NCBI GenBank assembly: GCA_000719105.1
Contig: JODX01000034.1
Location: 1-64,000, forward strand
Direction: 5' to 3'
From: Streptomyces sclerotialus
GTDB taxonomy: Bacteria; Actinomycetota; Actinomycetes; Streptomycetales; Streptomycetaceae
Length of the DNA stretch: 64,000 nucleotides
Within the stretch, counting starts at the first letter, position 1. The number at the start of each line of letters is the position of its first letter. Positions 32,939 to 41,714 of the stretch are shown one piece after another. The translations under genes were made by a program, and so were the position numbers. The notes under the pieces are model-generated. The model did no database searches. It saw only the letters and a program-made list of their open reading frames with translations, and was not told the DNA's origin.

Positions 32939-34114
32939 ATGACCGTGCAGTCGATCAACGAGCGGAGCTGGACCGTCTACGGGCAGCGCCAGCTGGATCA
33001 CGGATACACGCCCCCGGTACCGCACCGCATCGACTGGGCGTTCTGGCCCGGCGTCGGCCCCGGCGCCGAAGTCCTCGGCGACCTGCGCGGCAAGCGCGTA
33101 CTCGACATCGGCTCAGGGCCCGGCCACCACGCCGTCCACCTCGCGCGAGCCCACCGAGCCCTCGTGGACGGGATCGACCTGTCCCCCACGCAGCACCAGC
33201 GCGCCACTGCCGAGCACGGCACCGAACCGGGCGTGCACTTCATCTGCGCCGACGTCATCGAGCACCTGCGGCGCGCGGAGCCGTACGACGCCGCCTACGG
33301 CATCCGCACCTTCGGTTGCATCGACCCGCATCAGCTGCTGCCGGCGCTGCGGGACGGGCTCACCGAGAACGCCCCTCTGGTCTTCTCCGCCCTGCACACC
33401 GACAGCGACGGCCAAAGCCCCTCCGGCACCGTGGCACCGCGTGAGCAGCTCATCCGGCTCCGGGACGAGGAACCCATCCCCACCCACATGTGGGTGCTGA
33501 CCCCACAACAGTGGGAGGACCTGCTCACCGAGTACGGCTTCACCGTCGAGGCCGTGGACCTGCTGCGGGCGCCCCAGGACGACAACCCCGTAGTAATCCA
33601 GCTCGTACGGGCACGACGCCGCCCCCATCGACCACCGGTCCTTATCTCCAGCCGCCCCCGCACGCACCGGGCGCCGGTCCCGCACGCCGCCGTGGGCGTC
33701 GGCACCATCCTCCTCGGCGACCAGGGACTGCTGCTCGGCCGTCACCGCCGAGGAACGTGGGAACTCCCAGGCGGAGCGGTCGAGCCGGGCGAGAGCTTCG
33801 AAGAAGCCGCCGTACGCGAGCTGGCCGAGGAAACGGGCCTGCGCGCAACCCGTGAGAACGTCACCCTCCTTGGGACGCTGGTCGACCATATGGACAACGT
33901 GCCGCGCGTCACTGTCGGCGCCATCGTCACGGCATGGGAAGGCGAGCCCGCCGACCAGCCGGGCGAGAGGGTCGGTGCGTGGCAGTGGCACAGTCCGGCG
34001 AACCTCCCCCAGGGACTGTTCGTCTGCTCGGCACAGATCCTCACGGCCTGGCGCCCCGATCTGCCCATCGATCACAGGCCCGCACACTTCACCCCGTTTC
34101 GAGAGAAGAGCTAG
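32939..34114 (+). CDS. Bifunctional class I SAM methyltransferase / Nudix hydrolase
   Basis: 391 aa. Residues ~1-225: Rossmann methyltransferase with VLDIGSGPGHHAVHLARAH and DGIDLSPTQHQRATAEHG. Residues ~249-375: Nudix domain with a perfect box, GGAVEPGESFEEAAVREL followed by AEETGL (GX5EX7REUXEEXGU). ATG 32939 is preferred over ATG 32933 because AAGGA lies 7 nt before it. It is the last gene of the lanthipeptide transcript and shows the same domain pairing (methyltransferase plus Nudix) as the 30196 gene. Substrates unknown. Confidence 0.9.
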   Translation: MTVQSINERSWTVYGQRQLDHGYTPPVPHRIDWAFWPGVGPGAEVLGDLRGKRVLDIGSGPGHHAVHLARAHRALVDGIDLSPTQHQRATAEHGTEPGVHFICADVIEHLRRAEPYDAAYGIRTFGCIDPHQLLPALRDGLTENAPLVFSALHTDSDGQSPSGTVAPREQLIRLRDEEPIPTHMWVLTPQQWEDLLTEYGFTVEAVDLLRAPQDDNPVVIQLVRARRRPHRPPVLISSRPRTHRAPVPHAAVGVGTILLGDQGLLLGRHRRGTWELPGGAVEPGESFEEAAVRELAEETGLRATRENVTLLGTLVDHMDNVPRVTVGAIVTAWEGEPADQPGERVGAWQWHSPANLPQGLFVCSAQILTAWRPDLPIDHRPAHFTPFREKS

Positions 34115-34215
34115 GAAGGTCGCGCTTCCAAGGGCTGTCACTCTGCCGGAGAGTTCATCGGCCCGACTCGTGTGCCCCTCCCCCCAGACCTGCAACTTGG
34201 GCTCGGCAACACGCT

Positions 34216-34232
34216 GAAGTTCCACCAACTTC
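34216..34232. promoter_or_regulatory. Inverted repeat upstream of the nuclease-like gene
   Basis: GAAGTT-CCACC-AACTTC (perfect 6-5-6), followed at once by AGTCG-GTG-CGACT. Both lie in the 283-nt gap between 34114 and 34398, which has no gene I can support. They may be operator sites or a hairpin ending the lanthipeptide transcript. Confidence 0.35.
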
Positions 34233-34397
34233 GAGTCGGTGCGACTTCAGAGATCAGCCCTGCCGGAACACTCCGCCAGTGCGCGGGCGCTCGAACGGTG
34301 CGCCGTCTCAACCAATCGTGCAACGCGAACACTCGAACACATGCCTCCGGCACATGCGCGCTCTTCCACTATCAGTAGAAGCTGCAACGATCCGGTC

Positions 34398-35195
34398 ATG
34401 AGTGATGAGCTGCCGTCGCCTGACATGTCCCTCGCCCTGGACGCGCCGCAGAACAGCGCCATCGTCGGTGAATGGCTTCTCGGTACGAGTGCTGTGCTCA
34501 TGCAGCACCAGGGAGCCACTCGGGTGGCCGAGTTGATCGCGGACGTGACCTCTCTGGAAGTGAAGCTGTGGAATACACAGCGGCACCAGGAGGGCTACAA
34601 GATCGTGCTCGTGGTGGAACCCGGCCTGCTTCCGCGCTACGACGAAGCCGCCCTGGCAAGCATCGAGAAGGCCATGCGGATGGTGCTTGGGTCAGCGGGC
34701 AAGGACGTTGACGAAGTCCATGTCCGCCCGGAGCTTCCCCGGCTCGCCCTCGGGTGGAGGGATCAAGTGAAGGCCGTCAACGGCCCCAGGCCCAACAATC
34801 AGGCTCGCAAGGCGCGGCTCGAGCCGGACCACCCGATGGAAGATCGGCTCCACTTCACGAACCAGTACGAGCACCGCGTCTATCAGGTGCTCAAGCAACG
34901 GCAGGCCGCCTTGCCGGACAACGAGACGATCGGAATCATGCCGCTTGGAGGCATACGGGTCCTGCGTCGGGTGTTCGAACCCGACCTGCTGATCACATAT
35001 CGCGGATACGCCGGCGTAATCGAGATCGACGGCCCTCAGCACAAGGGCCATGCCGGCAACGACCACAGCCGTACCCGTCAGCTCCTGCACGCCGGGGTGA
35101 AGGTCGTCGACCGGCTGAACGTGCAGGAAGTAAGCGCCCTGGCAGAGATCGAGAAGTTCGTGGATGACTTCCTGAAGCAGCTCGGGCGGCGGTAA
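34398..35195 (+). CDS. Putative nuclease, DUF559/Vsr-like C-terminal domain
   Basis: 265 aa. The C-terminal third reads FEPDLLITYRGYAGVIEIDG then PQHKGHAGNDHSRTRQLLHA and GVKVVDRLN. The D-x(n)-(I/V)EIDGxxH pattern with a following R..L...G is that of the DUF559/very-short-patch-repair PD-(D/E)xK group. The N-terminal ~150 residues are unfamiliar (GTSAVLMQHQGATRVAELIA). ATG 34398 has CGATCCGGTC before it, no clear Shine-Dalgarno. A single-gene unit with a terminator after it; role (defence, repair) cannot be decided. Confidence 0.65.
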   Translation: MSDELPSPDMSLALDAPQNSAIVGEWLLGTSAVLMQHQGATRVAELIADVTSLEVKLWNTQRHQEGYKIVLVVEPGLLPRYDEAALASIEKAMRMVLGSAGKDVDEVHVRPELPRLALGWRDQVKAVNGPRPNNQARKARLEPDHPMEDRLHFTNQYEHRVYQVLKQRQAALPDNETIGIMPLGGIRVLRRVFEPDLLITYRGYAGVIEIDGPQHKGHAGNDHSRTRQLLHAGVKVVDRLNVQEVSALAEIEKFVDDFLKQLGRR

Positions 35196-35202
35196 ACGGC
35201 AC

Positions 35203-35235
35203 GGAGCCCGGCCGGTCATGCCCCGGCCAGGCTCC
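35203..35235. terminator. Terminator between convergent nuclease-like and amidase genes
   Basis: Arms GGAGCCcGGCCGG and CCGGCCaGGCTCC form a stable stem with a short loop, starting 7 nt after the stop at 35195. Placed between convergent genes, it may serve both, although the amidase gene ends about 200 nt further on. Confidence 0.7.
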
Positions 35236-35431
35236 GATCATGCACGTGTAGGGTCAGACTGTGCGCTAATCTTCACTGCTCACGGCCTACGCCATGGTGA
35301 TGGTGATCACCTTGGCCACCTACCTCGTGATCCTTCGGTGCGGGCTCCCGCCGCAGACGGATCGGCCGACTGATCCCCGGGCCCGCCACGCTGCTGAACC
35401 GTTGACCATCGTCTCAGCACGTTTCAGCCGC

Positions 35432-36838
35432 TCACCGAAGTACTGCCGCCAACTCTTCCCCCACGGCGAGCAGGTCCCGGTCCGCATACGGAGCGCCGAT
35501 GATTTGCACGCCGATCGGCAGCCCTTCCGCAGTCGTGGTCACCGGCACGACCAGGCTGGGCAAGCCGACGTGACTGGTGAGGTTGGCCCAGCCCGTCTGG
35601 TCGAAGAAGCTGCGCTCCTGACCGTCGACCATAAGCGTGCGGCTGCCCGCAGGGATCGCGGCGGTGGGCGCGGCCGGCGTGATGAGGACGTCATACTCCG
35701 TGAAGAACCGCTGCCAGGTGGCCCGGAGGCGGGCGCGTTCCTCGACGGCGAGTAGCCAGGTGCGGTGTGTCTGGGTCCGGTGGCGGAGGAACGTCGCGCG
35801 GGGGCTCGTGTCCTCGTCCCGTAGTGCTCGTGCGGCCGCCAGTTCTTCGGCGGCGGCTTCGTCGGTGGCGGTGGCCGTCGCGGTGGCGTGCAGGAGCTGC
35901 TCGAACAGGCGTGTGGAGACGGAGAAGTCCACAGGTTCGGCGATGTGGCGGACCACGGCGCCGGCGCCGGACAGCACGTGTTCGGTGGTGGTGAGGGCCT
36001 TGGTGGTCGCGCTGTCGACCGGACAGCTCGGGTCCTCGGCCCAGATAGCGACGCGGAGCTGGTCGATGTGCTTGCTCGGCGTCGGCAGATCCACGCGCCA
36101 GGGCGTGTTCTCGCTCGGGGCCGGTGTCGTCAGCGCGGTGAGCAGCAGGTCGAGGTCGCGGGGGTCGCGGGCCAGGGGTCCGGGCGTCATCATGTCGCTG
36201 CTGGTGAGCCAGCCCGGCGGCCGCGGGATGTGTCCGCGGGCCGGGACGAGCCCGTGCGTGGGTCGTAGAGCGTGGACGCCGCAGTAGTGAGCCGGGAGGC
36301 GGAGAGAGCCGGCGAGGTCGCTGCCGAGGTCGGCGGGCGTGAGGTGGGCGGCGACCGCCGCGGCCGGACCGCCGGAGGAGCCTCCGACCGTGCGAGCCGG
36401 GTCGTGAGGGTTGAGGGTGGGGCCGAAGAGAGCGTTGTCGGTGTGGAGGTCCTGGCAGTAGGCGGGGGTGTTGGTCTTGCCCATGATCACTGCCCCTTGG
36501 TGGCGGAGCCGGGCGACGGCGTCCGCGTCCTGCGCGGGCACGTGGTTCTGCAGGTCTTCGGCGCCGCTGGTGGTGCGCAGTCCGGCCGTTTCGAACGAGT
36601 CCTTGATGGTGAGTGGAAGGCCGTCGAGAACGCCGATGTTCTCGCCGCGGGCCCGGCGTTCGTCGGCGGCATGGGCGGCTTGACGGGCCGCGTCGTCGTC
36701 TCGGGTGACGACTGCGTTCACCGTGCTGGTGTCAATTCGGGCGAGATGGAGATCGAGCAGCTCGCGGCTGGAGATTTCGCGGTGGTCAAGTGCGCGGAGC
36801 TGGACGTGCGCGGGCTGGAGTGACAGGTCCGTGGTCAT
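35432..36838 (-). CDS. Amidase-signature (AS) family amidase
   Basis: 468-aa hydrolase. The Ser-cisSer-Lys triad region is intact: LPLTIKDSF (Lys), VGGSSGGPAAAVAA (cis-Ser) and LGSDLAGSLRLPAHYCGVHA (nucleophilic Ser). Members cleave amide bonds of diverse small substrates; the specific one cannot be told. ATG 36838 overlaps the stop of the MAB_1171c gene (ATGA), so its translation is coupled to the XRE/ImmA/MAB_1171c operon, which is an unusual position for an amidase. Confidence 0.92.
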   Translation of the reverse strand: MTTDLSLQPAHVQLRALDHREISSRELLDLHLARIDTSTVNAVVTRDDDAARQAAHAADERRARGENIGVLDGLPLTIKDSFETAGLRTTSGAEDLQNHVPAQDADAVARLRHQGAVIMGKTNTPAYCQDLHTDNALFGPTLNPHDPARTVGGSSGGPAAAVAAHLTPADLGSDLAGSLRLPAHYCGVHALRPTHGLVPARGHIPRPPGWLTSSDMMTPGPLARDPRDLDLLLTALTTPAPSENTPWRVDLPTPSKHIDQLRVAIWAEDPSCPVDSATTKALTTTEHVLSGAGAVVRHIAEPVDFSVSTRLFEQLLHATATATATDEAAAEELAAARALRDEDTSPRATFLRHRTQTHRTWLLAVEERARLRATWQRFFTEYDVLITPAAPTAAIPAGSRTLMVDGQERSFFDQTGWANLTSHVGLPSLVVPVTTTAEGLPIGVQIIGAPYADRDLLAVGEELAAVLR

Positions 36839-38043
36839 GCGGTGGCTCGCTCGGGGTGGGGGGTGCGGGCGGTTTCGGTGGGAAGGTGTCGGGCGACGGC
36901 GAGGAGGGCCTCGATGTCGTCCATTGGCCGGCTGGCTTGACGTTCGACGTCGGCGAAGTCAGTGAGCCGGTCGGTGTCAGGGCGGGCACCATCGGCTCGG
37001 GCGGCGATGCCGGCCCGGATCTGGTCGGCGGTGACGGCGGCGTTCAGCTCGTCGCCGTGCAGGCCCCTCGCGCGGTGGTGGGCCTCGCTGGTTTCGCGGA
37101 CCCCGACATCGAGGTACGGGCGGATGACGAAGCGGCCGTCGCCGATCTCGACCGCGCGTCGGTAGAGCTTGATTGCGATGCCTCGGAAGCGGCGACGCTG
37201 GTCGGGGTCGGCGCGGTCGATCGGGAGGGCGATCTCGGGTGCCTCGCTGTAGAACGCCAGCCACAGGGGGCGCAGGCGGTGGTAGCTGCGGTGCTGTTTG
37301 ATCCTGTACTGGATGCTGCGGGCCTGGTCGGAGAGGGTGGGCACGAGCCAGCCTACGAGCGTCAGCATGGCGCCCACGTCGCCGCAGGTCCACGCGAAGC
37401 CCTCCCAGGCGTGGAGAGAAGCGCCGAAGGTTCCCGCGATCACATTGCCGATCCGTACAGCGCTGTATCCGAGGGTGACCACGGCACCGAGAGCGACGAC
37501 GCTCAGACCGACGCGAACGGAAGTGTGGGTACTGCGCCGGGCGAACCGCCAGCAAGCTCGGGCGAGGAACAGCTCCCCGAGGGTGTACGCCGTGACGTAC
37601 AAGGTGAGGTACGCGGCATACACGTCGTCGTGCGCGTAGTACAGGGTGAAGTCGATCGGTCGCGGTGCGCTGGGCGTGAGCAGGGCGAAGAGCACCAGGA
37701 GTCCCGCGATGACCGCCAGGCCGACGCCGAGCCATGCTCGCGCTCTCCTCCGCGCGACGTCCGACGGCGAGCCCCAGTAGGTCAGAACCACCTGCTGGCA
37801 GACCAGGAGGCCGACCACGCACCCGTGGGCCAGGGGGACGGACAGGTTCACGGTGCCCAGAACGCGGTCGAGGTGCTGCCATATCGGTGTGATGGAGAAC
37901 AGGAACGACAGTCCTGAGAGCAGGAATACGGCGGCCAGGGCCGTCGAGGCGGGGTCTCGGCGACGGGCGGGCAAGTCCCGGAGGAGGCAGAGGAACCCCA
38001 GGATCGCGACGACGAGGCTGATCGGGTGGAGCAGGTCCTTCAC
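36835..38043 (-). CDS. MAB_1171c-family putative transporter
   Basis: 402 aa. N-terminal ~235 residues contain about seven to eight transmembrane helices (LLHPISLVVAILGFLCLLRD, LAAVFLLSGLSFLFSITPIW, GLAVIAGLLVLFALLTPSAP...); then a soluble tail with RSYHRLRPLWLAFYSEAPEI and EIGDGRFVIRPYLD. This is the layout of MAB_1171c proteins, found in actinobacteria next to ImmA/IrrE peptidase and XRE genes. GTG 38043 overlaps the stop of the peptidase gene; the longer frame to 38394 is rejected because it overlaps that gene. Confidence 0.85.
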   Translation of the reverse strand: MKDLLHPISLVVAILGFLCLLRDLPARRRDPASTALAAVFLLSGLSFLFSITPIWQHLDRVLGTVNLSVPLAHGCVVGLLVCQQVVLTYWGSPSDVARRRARAWLGVGLAVIAGLLVLFALLTPSAPRPIDFTLYYAHDDVYAAYLTLYVTAYTLGELFLARACWRFARRSTHTSVRVGLSVVALGAVVTLGYSAVRIGNVIAGTFGASLHAWEGFAWTCGDVGAMLTLVGWLVPTLSDQARSIQYRIKQHRSYHRLRPLWLAFYSEAPEIALPIDRADPDQRRRFRGIAIKLYRRAVEIGDGRFVIRPYLDVGVRETSEAHHRARGLHGDELNAAVTADQIRAGIAARADGARPDTDRLTDFADVERQASRPMDDIEALLAVARHLPTETARTPHPERATA

Positions 38044-38552
38044 CGTCGCGCCTCCCGTCGAGGCAGCAGCGTGTGCGTGACCCGGTCCTGCACATCGTCC
38101 CCGGTGGGCTCGTCGCTGCGCAGCCAGTGATCGATGATCTGGCGCTGCAGGAGCGAGGCGAGGAGCTCCGTCTCGCGCTCCTCGGCCTCGTCGTACTTGG
38201 TCCGCCCGAGCATCATCTGCACGACCGCCGGATCCATGGTGGTGATCAGGCTCGGTGCGAGAGTCGCCAGCGAGCGGGACTCGTGATGCCCGAGCAGCAG
38301 GTGGCTGAACTCGTGGGCGATGATGTGGTCCTGGTGCAGAGGGCTGGTCCGCGGGTCGTAGAACACGTAGACGGCTCTCTCGGTCACGGCACATGCCCCG
38401 CAGACCGACGCGGTCTGCTCTCTGGGCTCCAGCACCACCGTGCGACCCGTGCGACGAGATACCTCGTCCCGTAGGTCCCGGACGCTTGTGACATGAGGGA
38501 GATTCAGTTCGGCCAGGAGATCATCCTGGCGCCGCCTACGTACAGACCACAT
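38040..38552 (-). CDS. ImmA/IrrE-family metallopeptidase
   Basis: 170 aa with the zinc-protease motif HEFSHLLLGHH (HExxH form HEFSH), preceded by VYVFYDPRTSPLHQDHIIA. IrrE/ImmA peptidases cut XRE repressors to induce stress, phage or mobile-element genes (established). The upstream XRE gene is the natural substrate candidate. ATG 38552 has GAGGAA 5 nt before it; its end overlaps the MAB_1171c start (GTGA). Confidence 0.9.
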   Translation of the reverse strand: MWSVRRRRQDDLLAELNLPHVTSVRDLRDEVSRRTGRTVVLEPREQTASVCGACAVTERAVYVFYDPRTSPLHQDHIIAHEFSHLLLGHHESRSLATLAPSLITTMDPAVVQMMLGRTKYDEAEERETELLASLLQRQIIDHWLRSDEPTGDDVQDRVTHTLLPRREARR

Positions 38553-38594
38553 CGCTGTTCCTCGATCGCTTCCTCAACTGCAGCCGAGAGCCGG

Positions 38595-39035
38595 CTACTC
38601 GGGGGGCGGCAGCCCCTCCATCTTTCGCACGCCATCCACGAGACCAAGAACCGCGTCCTTGCCGTCCGCCGAGACATCGGAGAGACGAAGGAGCACGTTC
38701 TTGATCTTCGTGTCGCGGAGCAACGCCAGCAACTTCAGCTCCTGCGCGGTCTTCTCGGCGACTTCGTCGTCGAACCAGTAAGCAGCGGGGACGCCGAAGA
38801 ACGTCGCCAGCGCTTCGAGATGACGCATCGTCGGGTTGTCGCGGCGGCCGGTGCGCAGCATCCACAGATAGGTGGGCGTCACCGTCTCGAGCCCTCGTTC
38901 GGCCATCAGCTCGGCCACTTCGGCGTTGCTGTACGGGCCGCGCTCGGGCGGGTGCACCGCATCAAACAGGCGGTTGAGCCGGTCACTGAGCTTCCGCGCA
39001 CGCGGACTCATCGACCCCTCTGTCGGCTCTCTCAT
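38595..39035 (-). CDS. XRE-family HTH regulator paired with the ImmA peptidase
   Basis: 146 aa. HTH region PYSNAEVAELMAERGLETVT, PTYLWMLRTGRRDNPTMRHL and EALATFFGVPAAYWFDDEVA. ATG 39035 has GGAGAGG at a good distance; longer starts up to 39140 lack one. It leads the XRE-ImmA-MAB_1171c-amidase operon and is likely its autoregulator, relieved by peptidase cleavage (inference from the family pair). Confidence 0.88.
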   Translation of the reverse strand: MREPTEGSMSPRARKLSDRLNRLFDAVHPPERGPYSNAEVAELMAERGLETVTPTYLWMLRTGRRDNPTMRHLEALATFFGVPAAYWFDDEVAEKTAQELKLLALLRDTKIKNVLLRLSDVSADGKDAVLGLVDGVRKMEGLPPPE

Positions 39036-39792
39036 GATCCTCTCCAGGCCGGGATCCATAGCAGTTCGATCACTGCCCTCCGAGATTAACACCAGTTGAC
39101 TCACCGTTCTGACGTGTGGAAAGTTCTTCCTCACCAGCACGTTTCTGCGTGGCGCACGCCGCCCTTCGGGGCGGTCAGTCTGCGTTTACCGGGTTCACCG
39201 GCACGGGCACGCTGGGCGTCGTGGCGCAAGCCACCGCCGCCCAGCGCCTCACGTCATGCCCGGCAGTGGCAGTGCAGGAGTTGATCAACGTTCGACGGGG
39301 AAGCGTGGGAGCGACAGTGGGCACACCTCATCCACGTTGCGCTGCCAACCTGGGGAATCCCAATCCCTCGCCCCATGCCGGGCCTTCCGGCGCGCATCGA
39401 GCATTCCGGGCAACCGCGGCTACGGACCGCCTGGAGGCTCTGCGGCAGCGTGTACCGAGTTTCGCGAGCGACTGTGAAAGCGAGCGTTCGCACTCGTCAC
39501 ACTCTGCAACCACTACAGAGATTGAGAACCAAGTATGGATCTTGACACGGGTCCGTGCGTATGTTCGTCGTCCCCAGGCGGCTTGCCCGGCGCCACGAAC
39601 GTAAGGAGCACACAGGTACCGATCAACTCGCGAGATCCGCATACAGCGACGGCGCCCGAGAGCGGCTACTCCCGGACGCCGAACGCTGAATGGCACAACC
39701 GCCCCGGCTAGGGCGGCTATTGCCCACCATCACCACGCTGATCCCTTCCACGGGGCACGTCAGCGTGGCAACACTGCGAAAGGGATTGTTGC
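39036..39792. other. Divergent intergenic region between XRE operon and mobilizable element
   Basis: About 760 nt without a supportable gene; frames here have poor coding character. Part of it (39480-39560) is less GC-rich than the surroundings. The left edge of the mobilizable element probably lies in this stretch, but I found no clear direct repeats marking it. Confidence 0.4.
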
Positions 39793-39939
39793 ATGCCTCC
39801 TGTCCTGCGCAAAAAGCCCGACCGCCTGGGCTGCACGGCAGCCACCTGGGGCTGGATGCCTTCCTACCCCGAGGCAGAGCACATCACCAGGGCTTCGGTG
39901 AACCACCCGTCCCGCCTCCTCAGCAGGAGCGGCCGATGA
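39793..39939 (+). CDS. Small protein upstream of the replication-type HTH gene
   Basis: 48 aa: MPPVLRKKPDRLGCTAATWG, then WMPSYPEAEHITRASVNHPS and RLLSRSGR. ATG 39793 has AAAGGGA 7 nt upstream, and the TGA overlaps the next start (ATGA at 39936), both strong signs of a real gene despite its size. Basic, Trp-containing, no known motif. First gene of the mobilizable-element transcript. Confidence 0.65.
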   Translation: MPPVLRKKPDRLGCTAATWGWMPSYPEAEHITRASVNHPSRLLSRSGR

Positions 39940-40832
39940 GCGTCGATGCCCGCGAGTGGGTGTGGGAGCACAGCACCAGCAAAGGAACCGCACGCCTGGT
40001 CCTGCTGTCGATCGCCGACCGGGTGGCCGACGAGCAGTGCATCGCCTGGGCCTCCCTGGCCAGCCTGGCGCAGCGCACGCGAGCCTCACGGTCCACGGTG
40101 CGCGAAGCACTCGACCGGCTGCTCGGCAGCGGCGAGCTGGAGCAGCTCTACGACCTCACCGGCCCGCAACGCAGCACGGTCTACCGACTGCCACTCGTAG
40201 CGAAAGCGCTGGCGGAAGCCGCGCGGCAGCAGGAGAAGGACGACGCAGCCACACCGCCGGACGCGCACGCCGAGGTTGACCTGGCACCTCGGATCTCGGC
40301 TCTGCGACGGTACGGAATCCGTTCCCGTGAGGTACCGGCCTACCCGGCCACATACCGGAAACCGGCAGGTGCGGAATCCGGCCCCTCCCGCCGGAAACCG
40401 GCACCCCGACGTACCGAAGACCGGCACAGCGATGGACCGGAAACCGGCCCCCAGAACCGTAGTGATCGAAAGGTGAACCGTAGGTACAGCAGTGGTGGTA
40501 CCGCCGTCACCCCGGCCGGCGAGTGGCAGATCGACCCAGCCACCCACGCCTGGGCCAGCCATCAGGGGCACCTCACCCGCCTCGGCGAGGAGGGCCTGCG
40601 CACCGCCGACGAGAAATGGCGTGCCTACCGGGCCGACTGGAAACCCCGGTCGGCTGCTGCCTGGGCTGCCGACTGGCGTTCCTGGATCGCCCGGGAGCAT
40701 GCCCCGGGCCGCCCGAACCTGCACTCCCCACCCGGCACCGACGGCCCCGCACCGCGAGGCGGCATGACCCGCGCCGAGGCCCACACCGCCGCCCTCCTCG
40801 CCGCCCTCGACGAGCCGACCGAATCGGAGTAG
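39936..40832 (+). CDS. Helix-turn-helix replication-initiator-like protein of a mobile element
   Basis: 298 aa. N-terminal winged-helix module (AREWVWEHSTSKGTARLVLL, SIADRVADEQCIAWASLASL, TRASRSTVREALDRLLGSGE) is of the type found in actinomycete plasmid/ICE initiator or regulator proteins. The middle (~110-180) is disordered, Arg/Pro-rich with repeated RKPAP/GPETG-like units; the C-terminus (EWQIDPATHAWASHQGHLTR, WRSWIAREH) is helical. ATG 39936 has AGGAG at 6 nt. It may start replication or control transfer; no rolling-circle Tyr motif is visible. Confidence 0.7.
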   Translation: MSVDAREWVWEHSTSKGTARLVLLSIADRVADEQCIAWASLASLAQRTRASRSTVREALDRLLGSGELEQLYDLTGPQRSTVYRLPLVAKALAEAARQQEKDDAATPPDAHAEVDLAPRISALRRYGIRSREVPAYPATYRKPAGAESGPSRRKPAPRRTEDRHSDGPETGPQNRSDRKVNRRYSSGGTAVTPAGEWQIDPATHAWASHQGHLTRLGEEGLRTADEKWRAYRADWKPRSAAAWAADWRSWIAREHAPGRPNLHSPPGTDGPAPRGGMTRAEAHTAALLAALDEPTESE

Positions 40833-40834
40833 CC

Positions 40835-41554
40835 ATGGACCGCCGCGAAATCGCCGCCCTGCTGGCCTACATCGGCCGACTCGATCCCCGCACCATTCGC
40901 ACCGACCAGGGCGAGGCCCGCGACCAACTCGCCCAGTGGTACGAGCTGCTCGCCGACGTGCCCCTGGCCACGCCGTACGGCTGGGACGCCCGTATCACCG
41001 CCCGCCGGCACATCCGCGTCTCGCCGTACCAGATCCTGCCCGCGGACATCGCCCGCCCATGGGAGAGCTACCGACGCGACCGCCTGGAGCGGCACACCGA
41101 CCCCACTCCGTCCGCAGACCCGGACGACCAGGCGGCTTGGACCGCCGAGCTGGCCGGCACCCGGCGCGCAGTCGCCAGCGGCGGTGCTCAGCCCGCGCAG
41201 TACCAGCAGCTCACCAGCCGTCGGATCGACCCAGAGCTGGAGGCGAGGCTGCGAGAAGTCGGCTCCTGCATCCCGCCGGAAGCCCGGGCCGCCCTCGCGC
41301 CCTATCGGCCCGCCCGTGCGGCCCGGGAAGCCGCCGTCTCCCAGGGGCAGCCCGACGCGCTCTCGGTCCGGTGCGAATGGTGCGACGCCGAGGTCGGTGA
41401 GCCGTGCCGCCGCCGACAGGTCGGCCCCGAGGGCACGGCACGCGACAACACCCCGCGCACAAAACCGCACCCCGGCCGCTTGGACCTCGCCGCAGCGCAG
41501 CGCACCCCGCAGGCCCAAGCCACCCAGCAGGCTCAACAGCCCGCAATGGTCTGA
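40835..41554 (+). CDS. Mobile-element protein with a C-terminal zinc-finger motif
   Basis: 239 aa. N-terminal helical region (MDRREIAALLAYIGRLDPRT; QLAQWYELLADVPLATPYGW), middle rich in Arg/Ala/Pro, and a C-terminal CEWCDAEVGEPCRRR motif (CxxC...C) typical of small zinc-finger domains in Streptomyces mobile-element proteins. ATG 40835 is 2 nt after the preceding stop. Function unknown. Confidence 0.68.
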   Translation: MDRREIAALLAYIGRLDPRTIRTDQGEARDQLAQWYELLADVPLATPYGWDARITARRHIRVSPYQILPADIARPWESYRRDRLERHTDPTPSADPDDQAAWTAELAGTRRAVASGGAQPAQYQQLTSRRIDPELEARLREVGSCIPPEARAALAPYRPARAAREAAVSQGQPDALSVRCEWCDAEVGEPCRRRQVGPEGTARDNTPRTKPHPGRLDLAAAQRTPQAQATQQAQQPAMV

Positions 41555-41714
41555 CCATTACCTCGCCGGTGCACACATCTGGTGCACCGCCTCCCTCACA
41601 CCACCGTTCCGCCCCGGCTGCGGCGCCCTACCCAGCGCCGCAGCCGACACCCGACCCCGCGTCCGCCCACCGCCGACTCCGACCGGCCGGCGCGGCAGCA
41701 CATCGGAGACCACC

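Noticed and set aside
39542..39565. TTGACA ... TATGTT promoter-like pair upstream of the mobile-element genes
   Set aside because: The spacer is only 12 nt, too short for a sigma-70-type promoter.
39116..39604. 162-aa plus-strand frame between the XRE operon and the mobile element
   Set aside because: No Shine-Dalgarno, no family resemblance, low coding character.
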